Below, piece by piece: positions 16,249-24,582 of a stretch of 64,000 nucleotides of DNA; position 1 is the stretch's first letter, and the number at the start of each line of letters is the position of its first letter. The translations under genes were made by a program, and so were the position numbers. Under the pieces are notes generated by a model. That model saw only the letters and a list, made by a program, of their open reading frames with translations. It searched no databases and was not told the DNA's origin. The DNA comes from UBA6398 sp963644855 (GTDB lineage: Bacteria; Bacteroidota; Bacteroidia; Bacteroidales; Bacteroidaceae), in assembly GCA_963644855.1 (NCBI GenBank), contig CAVIQL010000001.1:89153-153152 (forward strand), in the 5' to 3' direction.

Positions 16249-17160
16249 TTAGTTTTTGAACAATAGGGTGAGTAGTGGTATTGTTATGATAGAAAGAATT
16301 GTGGTGATAAAGGTTATTTCTGTCATTAGTTTGGGGTCGCGATTAAATTTCAGGCAGAACATTGTTCCGAATGCGGCTGTAGGCATAGCAATTATGATGG
16401 TGTTGATTTCGTTAACGATAGTGGGAACGTTGCATGCTCTAAACAGAAAATATATAGAAAGAGGTATTATTGCAAGGCGCAGCGCGGAAGTGATATATAC
16501 CTTTGCGGAGCCCATGATATCGCGTATTGAAAGGTTTGCCATTGATGAGCCTATGCAGAGAAGGGCTGCGGGAATAGTGATGTTGCCAACCATGGTTATT
16601 GGTTGGGCTATAATTGTTGGAGTGTGGACTTCAAAAATTACGAGAATTGTGGCTATGTAGGCAGCAATGAGTGAAGGGCAAATGAGTATGCGCGGATTGA
16701 AATTGCGAATACCATATTGTCCTTTTACAAACATTTGACCTGCGGTGAAGATAAAGAATGTGTTGGGAATGTTGAGCAAGGCAGTGTAGAATATGGCTTT
16801 TGAGCCGAATATTGAGGCTGTTACCGGATAACCAATGAAGCCTACGTTGCCGAACATAAGGGCAAATCCTATCATTCCGCGGTGTTCGGGGTTTGAAGTT
16901 AGGAGTTTGGGTATAAGAAATCCGTAGATGAGCATAATAATATAGGTAAGAAAACCAATGATAAGCAATGATGGGATAAGCGTGCGGTCGGGGAGTTCTT
17001 TTCCCATGGCAGAAGAGAGTATAAGGAGAGGGCTGGTGATGTCGATGACGAAAGAGGAAAGTTTTTTGTCGAATTCGCCACCGAGATAGCCCAATTTGTT
17101 GGCTACGTATCCCAATATTACTATGGCAAAGAGTATTGCCATCATTTGCAGGTTTTCCAT
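16249..17160 (-). CDS. AEC-family transporter (auxin efflux carrier-like)
   Basis: A 303-aa inner-membrane protein with about ten transmembrane helices in two five-helix halves, the standard size for AEC transporters. Family features: the N-terminal LGYVANKLGYL, the GLMFGNVGFIGYPVTAS-like motif at about residues 105-125 (here FGNVGFIGYPVTASIFG), and MPTAAFGTMFCLKFN in the second half. Bacterial members export or import dicarboxylates such as malate, or other anions; substrate not determinable. Monocistronic. The upstream gap of about 320 nt holds the terminator of the M60 gene and an imperfect inverted repeat at 17248-17289 and no gene. Confidence 0.85.
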   Translation of the reverse strand: MENLQMMAILFAIVILGYVANKLGYLGGEFDKKLSSFVIDITSPLLILSSAMGKELPDRTLIPSLLIIGFLTYIIMLIYGFLIPKLLTSNPEHRGMIGFALMFGNVGFIGYPVTASIFGSKAIFYTALLNIPNTFFIFTAGQMFVKGQYGIRNFNPRILICPSLIAAYIATILVIFEVHTPTIIAQPITMVGNITIPAALLCIGSSMANLSIRDIMGSAKVYITSALRLAIIPLSIYFLFRACNVPTIVNEINTIIIAMPTAAFGTMFCLKFNRDPKLMTEITFITTILSIITIPLLTLLFKN

Positions 17161-17247
17161 GTTTTTACATTATGCTTGCCGGCGCAAAAATGTGTCGGTT
17201 AAAGTTGAAATGATACAGCCCTTTTATGAAAAAAGATAGCTTGGCGT

Positions 17248-17289
17248 TAAAACGGAATGCCTTGTTGTTTTTCGGCAATGCGTTTTAAT
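17248..17289. other. Imperfect inverted repeat
   Basis: TTAAAACG pairs exactly with CGTTTTAA, and the inner GGAATGCC and GGCAATGC arms pair partly. It may be a degenerate relative of the P21 repeats, but no 21-bp core is recognisable. Confidence 0.35.
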
Positions 17290-17403
17290 ATGATGCAAAA
17301 TTACTGTAATATGGGGAAAAGTCGGGGATTTTTTATGGAAGTATGGCTTGTAAGAGAATATGTTGTGAAAAATCTGCGGTTTTCGGTAGATGGAGTTTAC
17401 AAT

Positions 17404-17454
17404 AAAAAAATGCCGCATCACGGTGGGAATAGTATTCCTCGCCATGCTGCGGCA
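17404..17454 (-). terminator. Intrinsic terminator after the M60 peptidase gene
   Basis: On the minus strand, TGCCGCA pairs with TGCGGCA, with an extended inner stem (GGAATA/TATTCC), and is followed by seven T. About 30 nt beyond the stop of the peptidase gene. Confidence 0.88.
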
Positions 17455-17484
17455 AAATGTTATGTTGCTTTATCAAGATGTGCT

Positions 17485-20058
17485 TTAGTTGGGCACTTTG
17501 AGCACAGGATAGTCAGTAGGTATCGGATAGCTTGATATTTCTTCAATCAACTCGTCGGTCATTGTTTTTAGTTCGCCACTTTCTACGCGCGCGTCCATAT
17601 CGGCTTTGAATTCGTCATACATGTCTTTTGTGAGGCAGTAGTAGTGGTCGCCGTAGTCGCTTGCGTAGGTTGCAATCTGGCGTAAGTATCCCCATTTTTC
17701 GAAGTAGGGGAACATATTGTAGCCAGTGGCAGTCGACATCTTGTAGATGAAATTGAGAATGAAGGCTGCTTCGTTTTGAGTACTCTTTGATTTTTCGTAC
17801 ACATAGTTGTTGGTTACCCACACACTGCTCGGATACATTTCGCGAAGTACAGTCAAACGCGCAGTTTTGCCGTTTTGTGCGGCGGCAATGAGCTCGTATT
17901 TGTTTGTTCCCCTTTCTGTCTCGCGAATATCGTTGAAGAAATTGGGATAGATTTCGGTGTTGTTTTCCTTGAACTCAAAGTAGTTTGCAATTTCATAGAG
18001 ACTTGCCAAACGATTCGAGAATAGGTTGTTTAAATTGTGCTCTACAAAGTTCGCAGTATGCAGATAGTCTTCGGAGCGAGACGGTATTCGTGCGTCTTTC
18101 ATTGCGAGGAATGCTTCCTGAAGCTTGGGCGAGTAGGAATAGTTACCTGCTGCGGCGTAAGCTTTCTGACGTGCGGGACTCAGAGAGTCGGTATGTGTTT
18201 CAAAATAGTCCTCTTCGAAATATTCCTTGTAGGCTTGGGCGAAATTGTCTATCAAGAAATTTTTTGTCTTTTGCCCGAAGTGTATACAGCAATAGCTCGA
18301 GAAAATATTGTTTGAAACCTCAGCCATTCCGCCCCAAGTGTAATAAGCACTTTGATGTTGGTGTCCCCATTCATGAGCCACGCCCCAAATTGTAGCAGTG
18401 TTCTTGTTGAGGAAATTTGTCGGGACAAGAATTTCGGTAACGTCGTATTTCGCTGAAGCTCCAAGCACTGTTTGATACATAAAGTAGTCGTAGTTTACAT
18501 AGAAGAGCGTGCGGACTTTAGGAATCTTGTTGTATTTTTCCAAACCGAGCACTCTGTGTTCCATCGCAATGATAGAATCGTAAACATTTATGAGTTGGCG
18601 ATAACGTCCTGCGGTGTAGCGGAGCAATGACTTGCTTTCGAATACAAGATGAACTCTATTGCCGAGAATGTCCATGCACATATATTTTGCGTTCTGCAAC
18701 ACATTTGCAATATCGGCATTTGTCATTTTGTTGGTGATGTATCCGTTTTGAACGCCGTTAATAAAGTGCAATCCAATAGAGTCATATTTCTCGGGCGTAT
18801 CTGATCTATATTTTACGTATGCAAGTCCTACGCTGTCGGCAGTGTAGTTGATAATGTTCATACCGTTTTTGAGCGTGTACAACTTGTAGCTCGGACCAGT
18901 ATTTCCGCTCTTGGGACGATAGGCAGTAACATATAATTGAGCGGTAACTCCCGGTTGTATTCCTTTGACTGCTACGGAAAATTGTCCGGGGTTTATTGCT
19001 ATTCCGGTAACGCCTTCAAAAATGTCGTAGTTCTTACTCGATAATAATGTATCGCCTACGCTCGAAGCTGGGAGCAGACAATTGTAGTATGCGGCGCGGT
19101 ATTTTGTGTCGTAGGTGCCGGCATAGATTTGCGAAGCAAGGTTTTGCACAAACGGATTGGCAATGGTGTCGATATCTTCGGCGGTGATTTCCGGACGAAG
19201 TTTGGTAAGAAGTTCATCTGCAAACACTCCGTAGACCGAAGAACTGTTCAAACCTTTTGTAAATTGCATTTCGGCGCAACCAAACTGCTCATTGCCGTTT
19301 CCGTCTTCAAGTCCATTCCAAACAGAAAACCTTAGTATGTCGATATTCTCGGCTCCGCCATCGGGAAGTTCTATTCTCACGGTGCTGCCATCGGTTGAAA
19401 GATTGTAGGTGCCGAGTTCTATGAAATTTTCGGAGCCTACTTTTTTGTATGAAATCTTTGCAATTCCCATGTAGCCGTGGCTTGTGCCGTTGGGAATGTA
19501 TGTGATGTATTTCACGTCTTGTCCGCCGAACGTATAGTCGAGGTTCAAGGGATTTGTTTCGGATATTGTGCCTTTTTCAGCCGAGTAGTCGTAGTAAGTA
19601 GAGTTTGAACCATCGATAGTGCGCTTTAGCGAAGAAGTTCCGGGGGCTGTTGCGTCGGTTGCTACCACATCAAGGCTTGGCTGTTCCACATATTTTTCAA
19701 AGTTTGAGCCATCTTGTACGATTGAAACATAGCGAGTGATGTTGTTTGTCTCGTTGTAGATTTTTACTTTAGCCTCACGGGGCGACTTTTCAATGTTTGT
19801 GGTAACGCGGTAGTTGAATCCGTTTTTCGTAGGAGTTACAACACACCAATCTGCATCGCTACTGAGCGTATATTCCACGCTCGAAGCTATTTTTACTTTG
19901 CCGAGCGATGCACGATATGATATTGTGCGTGTGGGAGATGCGGGAACGATTATTGGTGATTGGGAATCGGTTATTAGGCTTTGCGCTGTGGCGCTCTGAT
20001 GTAGCATGGGCATAATCGCGAGCGAAAGCAATCCGATAATATATTTTGGAGTATTCAT
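17485..20058 (-). CDS. M60-family (enhancin-like) metallopeptidase with BACON domain
   Basis: An 857-aa exported protease. Order: signal peptide (about 1-25), BACON domain (about 30-117, with DADWCVV), F5/8-type-C-like carbohydrate-binding domain (about 125-268), a beta-rich linker that matches the immunoglobulin-like part of M60 proteins (about 345-415), then the M60 gluzincin domain. The zinc motif is HEWGH (His562, Glu563, His566) with Glu580 as third ligand 14 residues on, fitting HExxH(8-28)E. Relatives in gut bacteria cleave O-glycosylated mucins. It lies 24 nt downstream of a leucine-rich-repeat gene in the same operon. No T9SS tail is present, so export may stop at the outer membrane or periplasm. 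Confidence 0.88.
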   Translation of the reverse strand: MNTPKYIIGLLSLAIMPMLHQSATAQSLITDSQSPIIVPASPTRTISYRASLGKVKIASSVEYTLSSDADWCVVTPTKNGFNYRVTTNIEKSPREAKVKIYNETNNITRYVSIVQDGSNFEKYVEQPSLDVVATDATAPGTSSLKRTIDGSNSTYYDYSAEKGTISETNPLNLDYTFGGQDVKYITYIPNGTSHGYMGIAKISYKKVGSENFIELGTYNLSTDGSTVRIELPDGGAENIDILRFSVWNGLEDGNGNEQFGCAEMQFTKGLNSSSVYGVFADELLTKLRPEITAEDIDTIANPFVQNLASQIYAGTYDTKYRAAYYNCLLPASSVGDTLLSSKNYDIFEGVTGIAINPGQFSVAVKGIQPGVTAQLYVTAYRPKSGNTGPSYKLYTLKNGMNIINYTADSVGLAYVKYRSDTPEKYDSIGLHFINGVQNGYITNKMTNADIANVLQNAKYMCMDILGNRVHLVFESKSLLRYTAGRYRQLINVYDSIIAMEHRVLGLEKYNKIPKVRTLFYVNYDYFMYQTVLGASAKYDVTEILVPTNFLNKNTATIWGVAHEWGHQHQSAYYTWGGMAEVSNNIFSSYCCIHFGQKTKNFLIDNFAQAYKEYFEEDYFETHTDSLSPARQKAYAAAGNYSYSPKLQEAFLAMKDARIPSRSEDYLHTANFVEHNLNNLFSNRLASLYEIANYFEFKENNTEIYPNFFNDIRETERGTNKYELIAAAQNGKTARLTVLREMYPSSVWVTNNYVYEKSKSTQNEAAFILNFIYKMSTATGYNMFPYFEKWGYLRQIATYASDYGDHYYCLTKDMYDEFKADMDARVESGELKTMTDELIEEISSYPIPTDYPVLKVPN

Positions 20059-20082
20059 TTGATTTCTTGATTTAGGAAACGC

Positions 20083-21513
20083 TTATTGGATTACGATTTT
20101 CTTCTGTCCCACGACATACACACCGGGAACGAGAGAAATTTCAACAGGTGTGGCGCTAACTTTTCCTTGCCAAACAATTGCGCCGTCGGTTGAGACTACG
20201 CTTGCGTTTTGGCTGCGCGCCGAAGAAAGCAGGAGTACATTGCCGGCTGTTTCGGCGATGATTTCGCTGCCAGATGTCTTGATGTCTTCTATACCATTGG
20301 CTATACCTTCGTCGTAAACCACAAAATTCTTTGTGCGTATGTTTAGATCGGGATAATCTTTGCCTGTGATAACGATGTAGGCTTTGTCGAAATTCTTGAA
20401 AAACTTAACGCGCCCCACAGACGAGACTATGCTGTAATCGCCATAGGCTGCCGAGCTGCCAGTTTTGAGCATACTGTCGTCTTCTCCGTTGTATAAAGAA
20501 ATGGTGCCGTTTTTTCTGCCCGATGCGTTGGTTATGAATCGCGAGAAATCTACATAAATTGCGGCGGCAACTGTGTCGGGAACATTGTTGTAGGTTTGGT
20601 TGCCGCAGATATAGGTGTTTGTGATGTCGCGGTTGTATATGCTGCGGAACGAAAGGTGATTTTCGCTGCAGTTAATGTATTGTGCGGGATTTTTAGCGTT
20701 CAACTGTTTGCTCAAAGCCAGTGTGTCGAGTTGATTATTGCTTACGTCGAGGGTTTTAAGGTTGTCGCTTGTCGACAGGTCTACTTCGCTTATTTTGTTT
20801 CCCGTAATCCAAAAATCCTCTATTTGTGATTTTTCGGTCAATGTCAGCAAACTAATGTTGTTTTCGGGACAAACAATGGTTTGCATCGGCGCATAGTTTG
20901 AAAAACTGAGCATGGTGAGTTTGTTGTTTGCGCCCCAAAACGCACGCAATTTGTTTTTGGTTCTCAAGGTGAGCGTGGAAATTTGGTTGTCGCTCACGTT
21001 TATCATTTCCAAACTGTTGTTGGGAATGATGTTGAGGCTCGAAATTCCATTTCCTTCGCAATCAAGGCTGCGCAAGCCGCTTGATTTTGTTAGCGATAGG
21101 GTTTTGATTTGGTTGTATGAGCAATCCAATTCTTCGAGTGAGGTGTTTTTTGTGAGGTCGAGTTCTGTAAGTTCGTTGTAGGAGCAATCGAGCGAAACCA
21201 GGTCGGGAGCCTGGGTGATGTCGAGCCATTTCACGTTTTGCTCATGGCAATCGAAACTCGACAATTGAGATGTGCCGCTGATAATAACGGTATCGCCTGC
21301 CAGGGTTCCAGTTATTACGCTGTCGCGATAGCTTATCACTTCTCCGTTTCCCCAATCCACGCTGACGCGGGTGTTGAGTGGCAGTCCGAATGTTAGTTTT
21401 GCTCCGGGCGATAGCGATGTTGCGAGCTTAATCGTTATGTTGTCGGCGTGGGCCGAAAGCATTCCGAAACACAAAACTGCTGCCGTAAAAAATTTTGGTA
21501 GAATTTTGTTCAT
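20083..21513 (-). CDS. Secreted leucine-rich-repeat protein with T9SS-type C-terminal domain
   Basis: A 476-aa exported protein: signal peptide (cleavage after AHA, residue 23), a short beta domain, about ten leucine-rich repeats of roughly 21 residues (pattern LxxLDCSYNxLTxLDL, from about residue 80 to 285), a short Gly/Ser-rich region, and a C-terminal T9SS-type sorting domain ending in GVYVVGQKKIVIQ. The repeats resemble internalin-like or BspA-type binding surfaces. It would be displayed on the cell surface by type IX secretion. First gene of an operon with the M60 peptidase, so it may bind a host glycoprotein or assist the protease (inference). Confidence 0.82.
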   Translation of the reverse strand: MNKILPKFFTAAVLCFGMLSAHADNITIKLATSLSPGAKLTFGLPLNTRVSVDWGNGEVISYRDSVITGTLAGDTVIISGTSQLSSFDCHEQNVKWLDITQAPDLVSLDCSYNELTELDLTKNTSLEELDCSYNQIKTLSLTKSSGLRSLDCEGNGISSLNIIPNNSLEMINVSDNQISTLTLRTKNKLRAFWGANNKLTMLSFSNYAPMQTIVCPENNISLLTLTEKSQIEDFWITGNKISEVDLSTSDNLKTLDVSNNQLDTLALSKQLNAKNPAQYINCSENHLSFRSIYNRDITNTYICGNQTYNNVPDTVAAAIYVDFSRFITNASGRKNGTISLYNGEDDSMLKTGSSAAYGDYSIVSSVGRVKFFKNFDKAYIVITGKDYPDLNIRTKNFVVYDEGIANGIEDIKTSGSEIIAETAGNVLLLSSARSQNASVVSTDGAIVWQGKVSATPVEISLVPGVYVVGQKKIVIQ

Positions 21514-21543
21514 TGCGTTTGTATATTTTAATCTTCTTACTTA

Positions 21544-21582
21544 ATTGCAGTTTTCCCCTTCTGCAGCGTCAGCAACTGCAAT
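21544..21582 (-). promoter_or_regulatory. Hairpin in the 5' leader of the LRR-M60 operon
   Basis: ATTGCAGTT pairs perfectly with AACTGCAAT across about 21 nt, inside the roughly 95-nt leader downstream of the -7 box. No T tract follows, so it is more likely a leader structure than a terminator. Confidence 0.45.
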
Positions 21583-21607
21583 ACTGTATGCTTGGTTTCT
21601 TTGGGTT

Positions 21608-21615
21608 CAAAATTA
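21608..21615 (-). promoter_or_regulatory. -7 box of the LRR-M60 operon
   Basis: TAATTTTG on the minus strand matches TAnnTTTG. A TTTG exists upstream but only 14 nt away, so the -33 element is uncertain. Confidence 0.45.
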
Positions 21616-21755
21616 CAAATAATAAGCGACAAACAGACGAATTGTCGTGGTTTTTGCAGAAAAGTTGACCTTTTAGGCATAAACGGTGTGGAAATTTCCA
21701 AAAAATAAAAGCCCGTTGAAAGTATGTTTTGCTTGGGTAAAAAAAGCATTAGGCA

Positions 21756-21834
21756 TATCGCAAAAACAATGTCTGATATTTTTTAAACAATGTCAGACAT
21801 TTTTCAAATAATGTCTGACATTATTTTTACGATA
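21756..21834. repeat. P21 phased palindromic element, copy 6 (type example, 3 units)
   Basis: The cleanest copy. TATCGCAAAAA at 21756-21766, cores AATGTCTGATATT, AATGTCAGACATT and AATGTCTGACATT centred at 21774, 21795 and 21816, then TTTTTACGATA at 21824-21834. The whole 79-bp element is symmetric about the central unit. Confidence 0.92.
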
Positions 21835-21875
21835 AGCCTTGGAATTTTTGCCCCTGCAAATCCTGCTAAAAAACC

Positions 21876-21915
21876 AACCGCTCCCCACGCCAAAATTAAG
21901 GCACGGGGAGCGGTT
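21876..21915 (-). terminator. Intrinsic terminator of the hemerythrin-LuxR gene
   Basis: AACCGCTCCCC pairs with GGGGAGCGGTT; on the minus strand the stem is followed by GGTTTTTTAG. It ends the transcript about 50 nt after the stop. Confidence 0.8.
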
Positions 21916-21966
21916 TTATACATTATATATATAGGGAACTTTGGAAAACAGATTTTTGACCACCTA

Positions 21967-22968
21967 CTAAAAATCGGCTATTCCCTTTCTCTTTTTCGCA
22001 CCCTTGGTTCTCACCTCTTCAAGATTTACAAGTTTGTTTACGATGGCGTATATGGTGAGTCCCGAAATGGAGTGTATGTTCAACTTGCGCGATATGTTTT
22101 TGCGGTGGGTGAGCACTGTGTTGAGCGAAATAAACAAGTTGTCGGCAATTTCCTTGTTGGTCATTCCCCTCACGGCACATGCCAGCACTTCTTTCTCGCG
22201 CGTGCTCAATTCTTCTTTATCCTTGTCCTTGTCGTTCTTGTTGTTGGAATGTTGTCCGCTTGTGTTTTTAAGTTCAAGTTTGCTCACGGCTGGAATAAAC
22301 AGTTTGTTTTCCACCGCGCAATGGGTGATAAGGTCGTCCTCGCAAGTATAGATGTTAAACACCACGTCGTTGAGGAAATTTACATTCGCAGCCGGCACAC
22401 CATATTTCACAAGCAGATTCTTCAATTCCTTTAGCTTCGACTCAATTGCGTCGTGCCCGCGCAGATATAGTTCCAACTCTTTCGACGAAGGCGCAGAGCG
22501 GTCTACTTCGTACTCACCGCTGAGTTGCTGTTTGACATACGTAAAAATCTTGTTGTTCTCAAACTGCATATGTTTCCTCACCTCCGAAGTATAAGCGTCA
22601 TAAAATTGAAGAATCAAGAAAGCCACTTCGTTTTTTTCGGAGCAGTCCACCGCTTCTATGAGCTTGCGGCGAATCTTGGGGAACTGGAAATTAAGAAAAT
22701 AATCATGGGCGTTACGAAGATAATCCATAAGCGCAGGAACCTTGATTTTGTCAACAAAAAGTTCGGCACACTCCTCACCATGCTTTATGAAATTAGCAAC
22801 AGCTATGAATGTATCTGTATCTACACCGTTGGCTTCGCACACTTCGCGCACGGAATGCTCGCCCACACCAAGAGGAATGCAAAAACGACTCATGGCCTGA
22901 AGAATCTTAGGCTCGTAGCGAATCACATCCCACATCAGTGCATCTTCATTAAAGTAAATGCTTGACAT
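21967..22968 (-). CDS. Hemerythrin-domain LuxR-type transcriptional regulator
   Basis: A 333-aa regulator that fuses a di-iron sensor to a DNA-binding domain. Order: an N-terminal ScdA_N/DUF542-like segment (about 10-60; FCIPLG replaces the usual Cys-Cys of RIC proteins), a hemerythrin-like four-helix domain with candidate ligands His88, His133 and Glu137 (HxxxE), His172, His216 and Glu220 (HxxxE), then a charged linker and a LuxR HTH (about 265-330; TNKEIADNLFISLNTVLTHRKNISRKL). Related RIC/YtfE proteins respond to nitric oxide or repair Fe-S clusters; here the output is transcription. It is divergent from the porin-imelysin-cytochrome operon, whose promoter carries repeated TTAGGT motifs, so that operon is its likely target. 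Confidence 0.82.
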   Translation of the reverse strand: MSSIYFNEDALMWDVIRYEPKILQAMSRFCIPLGVGEHSVREVCEANGVDTDTFIAVANFIKHGEECAELFVDKIKVPALMDYLRNAHDYFLNFQFPKIRRKLIEAVDCSEKNEVAFLILQFYDAYTSEVRKHMQFENNKIFTYVKQQLSGEYEVDRSAPSSKELELYLRGHDAIESKLKELKNLLVKYGVPAANVNFLNDVVFNIYTCEDDLITHCAVENKLFIPAVSKLELKNTSGQHSNNKNDKDKDKEELSTREKEVLACAVRGMTNKEIADNLFISLNTVLTHRKNISRKLNIHSISGLTIYAIVNKLVNLEEVRTKGAKKRKGIADF

Positions 22969-22994
22969 AACTTACCATATCATTTTTATGCTTG

Positions 22995-23002
22995 CAAATT
23001 TA
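22995..23002 (-). promoter_or_regulatory. -7 box of the hemerythrin-LuxR gene
   Basis: TAAATTTG on the minus strand, 27 nt before the start codon. The overlapping + strand reads TTTAGGC, similar to the TTAGGT motifs upstream of the porin. Confidence 0.45.
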
Positions 23003-23108
23003 GGCATTTTTGTAACAGCCCCCACCTCACTATATTATGGTATTTGGACATAAAAATGGGTAGCAATTTCGGGAAAAGACATTGATTTTCAAAAAACACC
23101 GCATTCTA

Positions 23109-23164
23109 AATACCTATTCAGCACGGGATTTACCTAAAATTAGGTATTGCTCGCGCATTTAGGT
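23109..23164. promoter_or_regulatory. Cluster of ACCTA/TAGGT operator-like motifs
   Basis: AATACCTA (23109-23116) is the exact inverse of TAGGTATT (23141-23148). Between them ACCTAA (23132-23137) and TTAGGT (23140-23145) form a compact inverted repeat with a 2-nt spacer that abuts the -33 element. Another TTTAGGTC follows near 23158-23165, inside the promoter spacer. The four half-sites suggest a dimeric regulator; the divergent hemerythrin-LuxR protein is the first candidate. Confidence 0.55.
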
Positions 23165-23177
23165 CATTCTAATTTTG
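23146..23177 (+). promoter_or_regulatory. Promoter of the porin-imelysin-cytochrome operon
   Basis: TATTG (23145-23149), a 20-bp spacer and TAATTTTG (23170-23177). Transcription would begin near 23181, about 24 nt before the porin ATG. Confidence 0.65.
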
Positions 23178-23204
23178 CACACAAAATAATCAGAAGAAAG
23201 ATAA

Positions 23205-24542
23205 ATGAAACTTAATTGGCAAAACTCGGCAAAAACAGCGCTCGTGGCGCTTGCTTGTACAGCAATGCCCGCTATGGCGCAAGATTATTCGGCTGCCGAT
23301 AGCGTGCAAAACCATGTGAAAGGAAATCGTTTGAGTATCGGAGGATATGGCGAGGCTGCTTATTCCCGCAATTTCTATAGCGACAATGTTTTTCGCTATA
23401 CAAGTCCGCAGAAATACAAGAATGACCCCTCGCATGGGCGTTTTGATATTCCGCATGCAGTGATTTATCTTGGTTATGACTTTGGTAAGGGTTGGACCAT
23501 GGGCTCTGAAATAGAATTTGAGCACACTGGTACTGGCACTTCGCAAGAAAAAGAATATACCGAGGGCGGTGAATGGGAACAAGAAGTGGAAAAAGGCGGC
23601 GAAGTTGAACTCGAACAATTCTGGCTTCAGAAATCATTCTTCCCGGAACTGAACGTGAGAGTAGGACATATAGTAGTGCCTGTGGGACTAACCAATGCTC
23701 ATCACGAACCATTAAACTATTTTACTGTTTATCGTCCAGAAGGCGAAGCCACAATACTACCTTGTACTTGGCACGACACGGGATTGAGCATCTGGGGACG
23801 CTCGGGCGATTTCAGATATGAAGCACAAGTGGTAGCAGGTCTTGACGCTTTTATGTTCAACCGCGAAAATTGGGTGCAAAAAGGCGCAGGCTCTGCTTAT
23901 GAGTTCAAAGTGGCAAACAAATACGGCTTTGCAGCCCGCGTAGACAACTACACAGTGCCCGGACTACGCATCGGTATAAGCGGATATTACGGAAAAGCAA
24001 TGCACAACTCCTTCCCACACGAACTTGAAGGCAAAGACGAAAACAATAATGTGAAAACCTACGACCATATAAAGGGTAATGTTGCAATAGGATCGGTTGA
24101 TTTCACTTTCAATAAGTACAACATCGTGGCGCGAGGAAGTGTAGACTACGGATATGTGGGCAACGCACAAACCATTAGCAGCATCAAGCGCAATCTTGCC
24201 GCAAACAATTCAAACTATCAGAAGACTCCGGTAGGAAAAAATGCGTTGGCAATAGCTTTTGAAGCAGGCTACGACGTGTTCTCTCAAATAGAATCGATGC
24301 GTCAGAAAGAACAAAAACTATTTGTGTTCGGACATTACGAATACTATGACTCATATATTCAAGCAAAGATGCAGACTCCCTACGATTATACCAAGAAGAT
24401 TAGAATGGCTTTCGGACTAAATTACTATCCTATCCCACAAATCGCAGTCAAAGCCGAATATTCTAAACGCTTCCTCAAATCCCAGTACAACAATGAGCCT
24501 TCAGTTTCGTTGGGCATCGCATACGAAGGATTCTTCCTCTAA
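23205..24542 (+). CDS. Outer-membrane porin-like beta-barrel protein
   Basis: A 445-aa outer-membrane protein: signal peptide ending AMAQ (about residue 25) and a predicted barrel of alternating amphipathic strands, from RLSIGGYGEAAYSRNF to the C-terminal SLGIAYEGFFL. The motif SFFPELNVRVGHIVVPVGLTN and the following HEPLNYFTVYRP resemble phosphate-selective porin O/P-type proteins. An acidic insertion, EGGEWEQEVEKGGEVELE, sits near residue 120 and could bind cations. It is the first gene of an operon with imelysin and a di-heme oxidase, so it may be the outer-membrane channel of an iron-linked system (inference). Confidence 0.75.
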   Translation: MKLNWQNSAKTALVALACTAMPAMAQDYSAADSVQNHVKGNRLSIGGYGEAAYSRNFYSDNVFRYTSPQKYKNDPSHGRFDIPHAVIYLGYDFGKGWTMGSEIEFEHTGTGTSQEKEYTEGGEWEQEVEKGGEVELEQFWLQKSFFPELNVRVGHIVVPVGLTNAHHEPLNYFTVYRPEGEATILPCTWHDTGLSIWGRSGDFRYEAQVVAGLDAFMFNRENWVQKGAGSAYEFKVANKYGFAARVDNYTVPGLRIGISGYYGKAMHNSFPHELEGKDENNNVKTYDHIKGNVAIGSVDFTFNKYNIVARGSVDYGYVGNAQTISSIKRNLAANNSNYQKTPVGKNALAIAFEAGYDVFSQIESMRQKEQKLFVFGHYEYYDSYIQAKMQTPYDYTKKIRMAFGLNYYPIPQIAVKAEYSKRFLKSQYNNEPSVSLGIAYEGFFL

Positions 24543-24582
24543 GAAAATAGAAATAAAAACATTATAAACACAACTTGTAACA

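Noticed and set aside
21756..21834. CRISPR-like array
   Set aside because: The 21-bp units follow each other without unique spacers, arrays have at most four units, and no cas genes are present.
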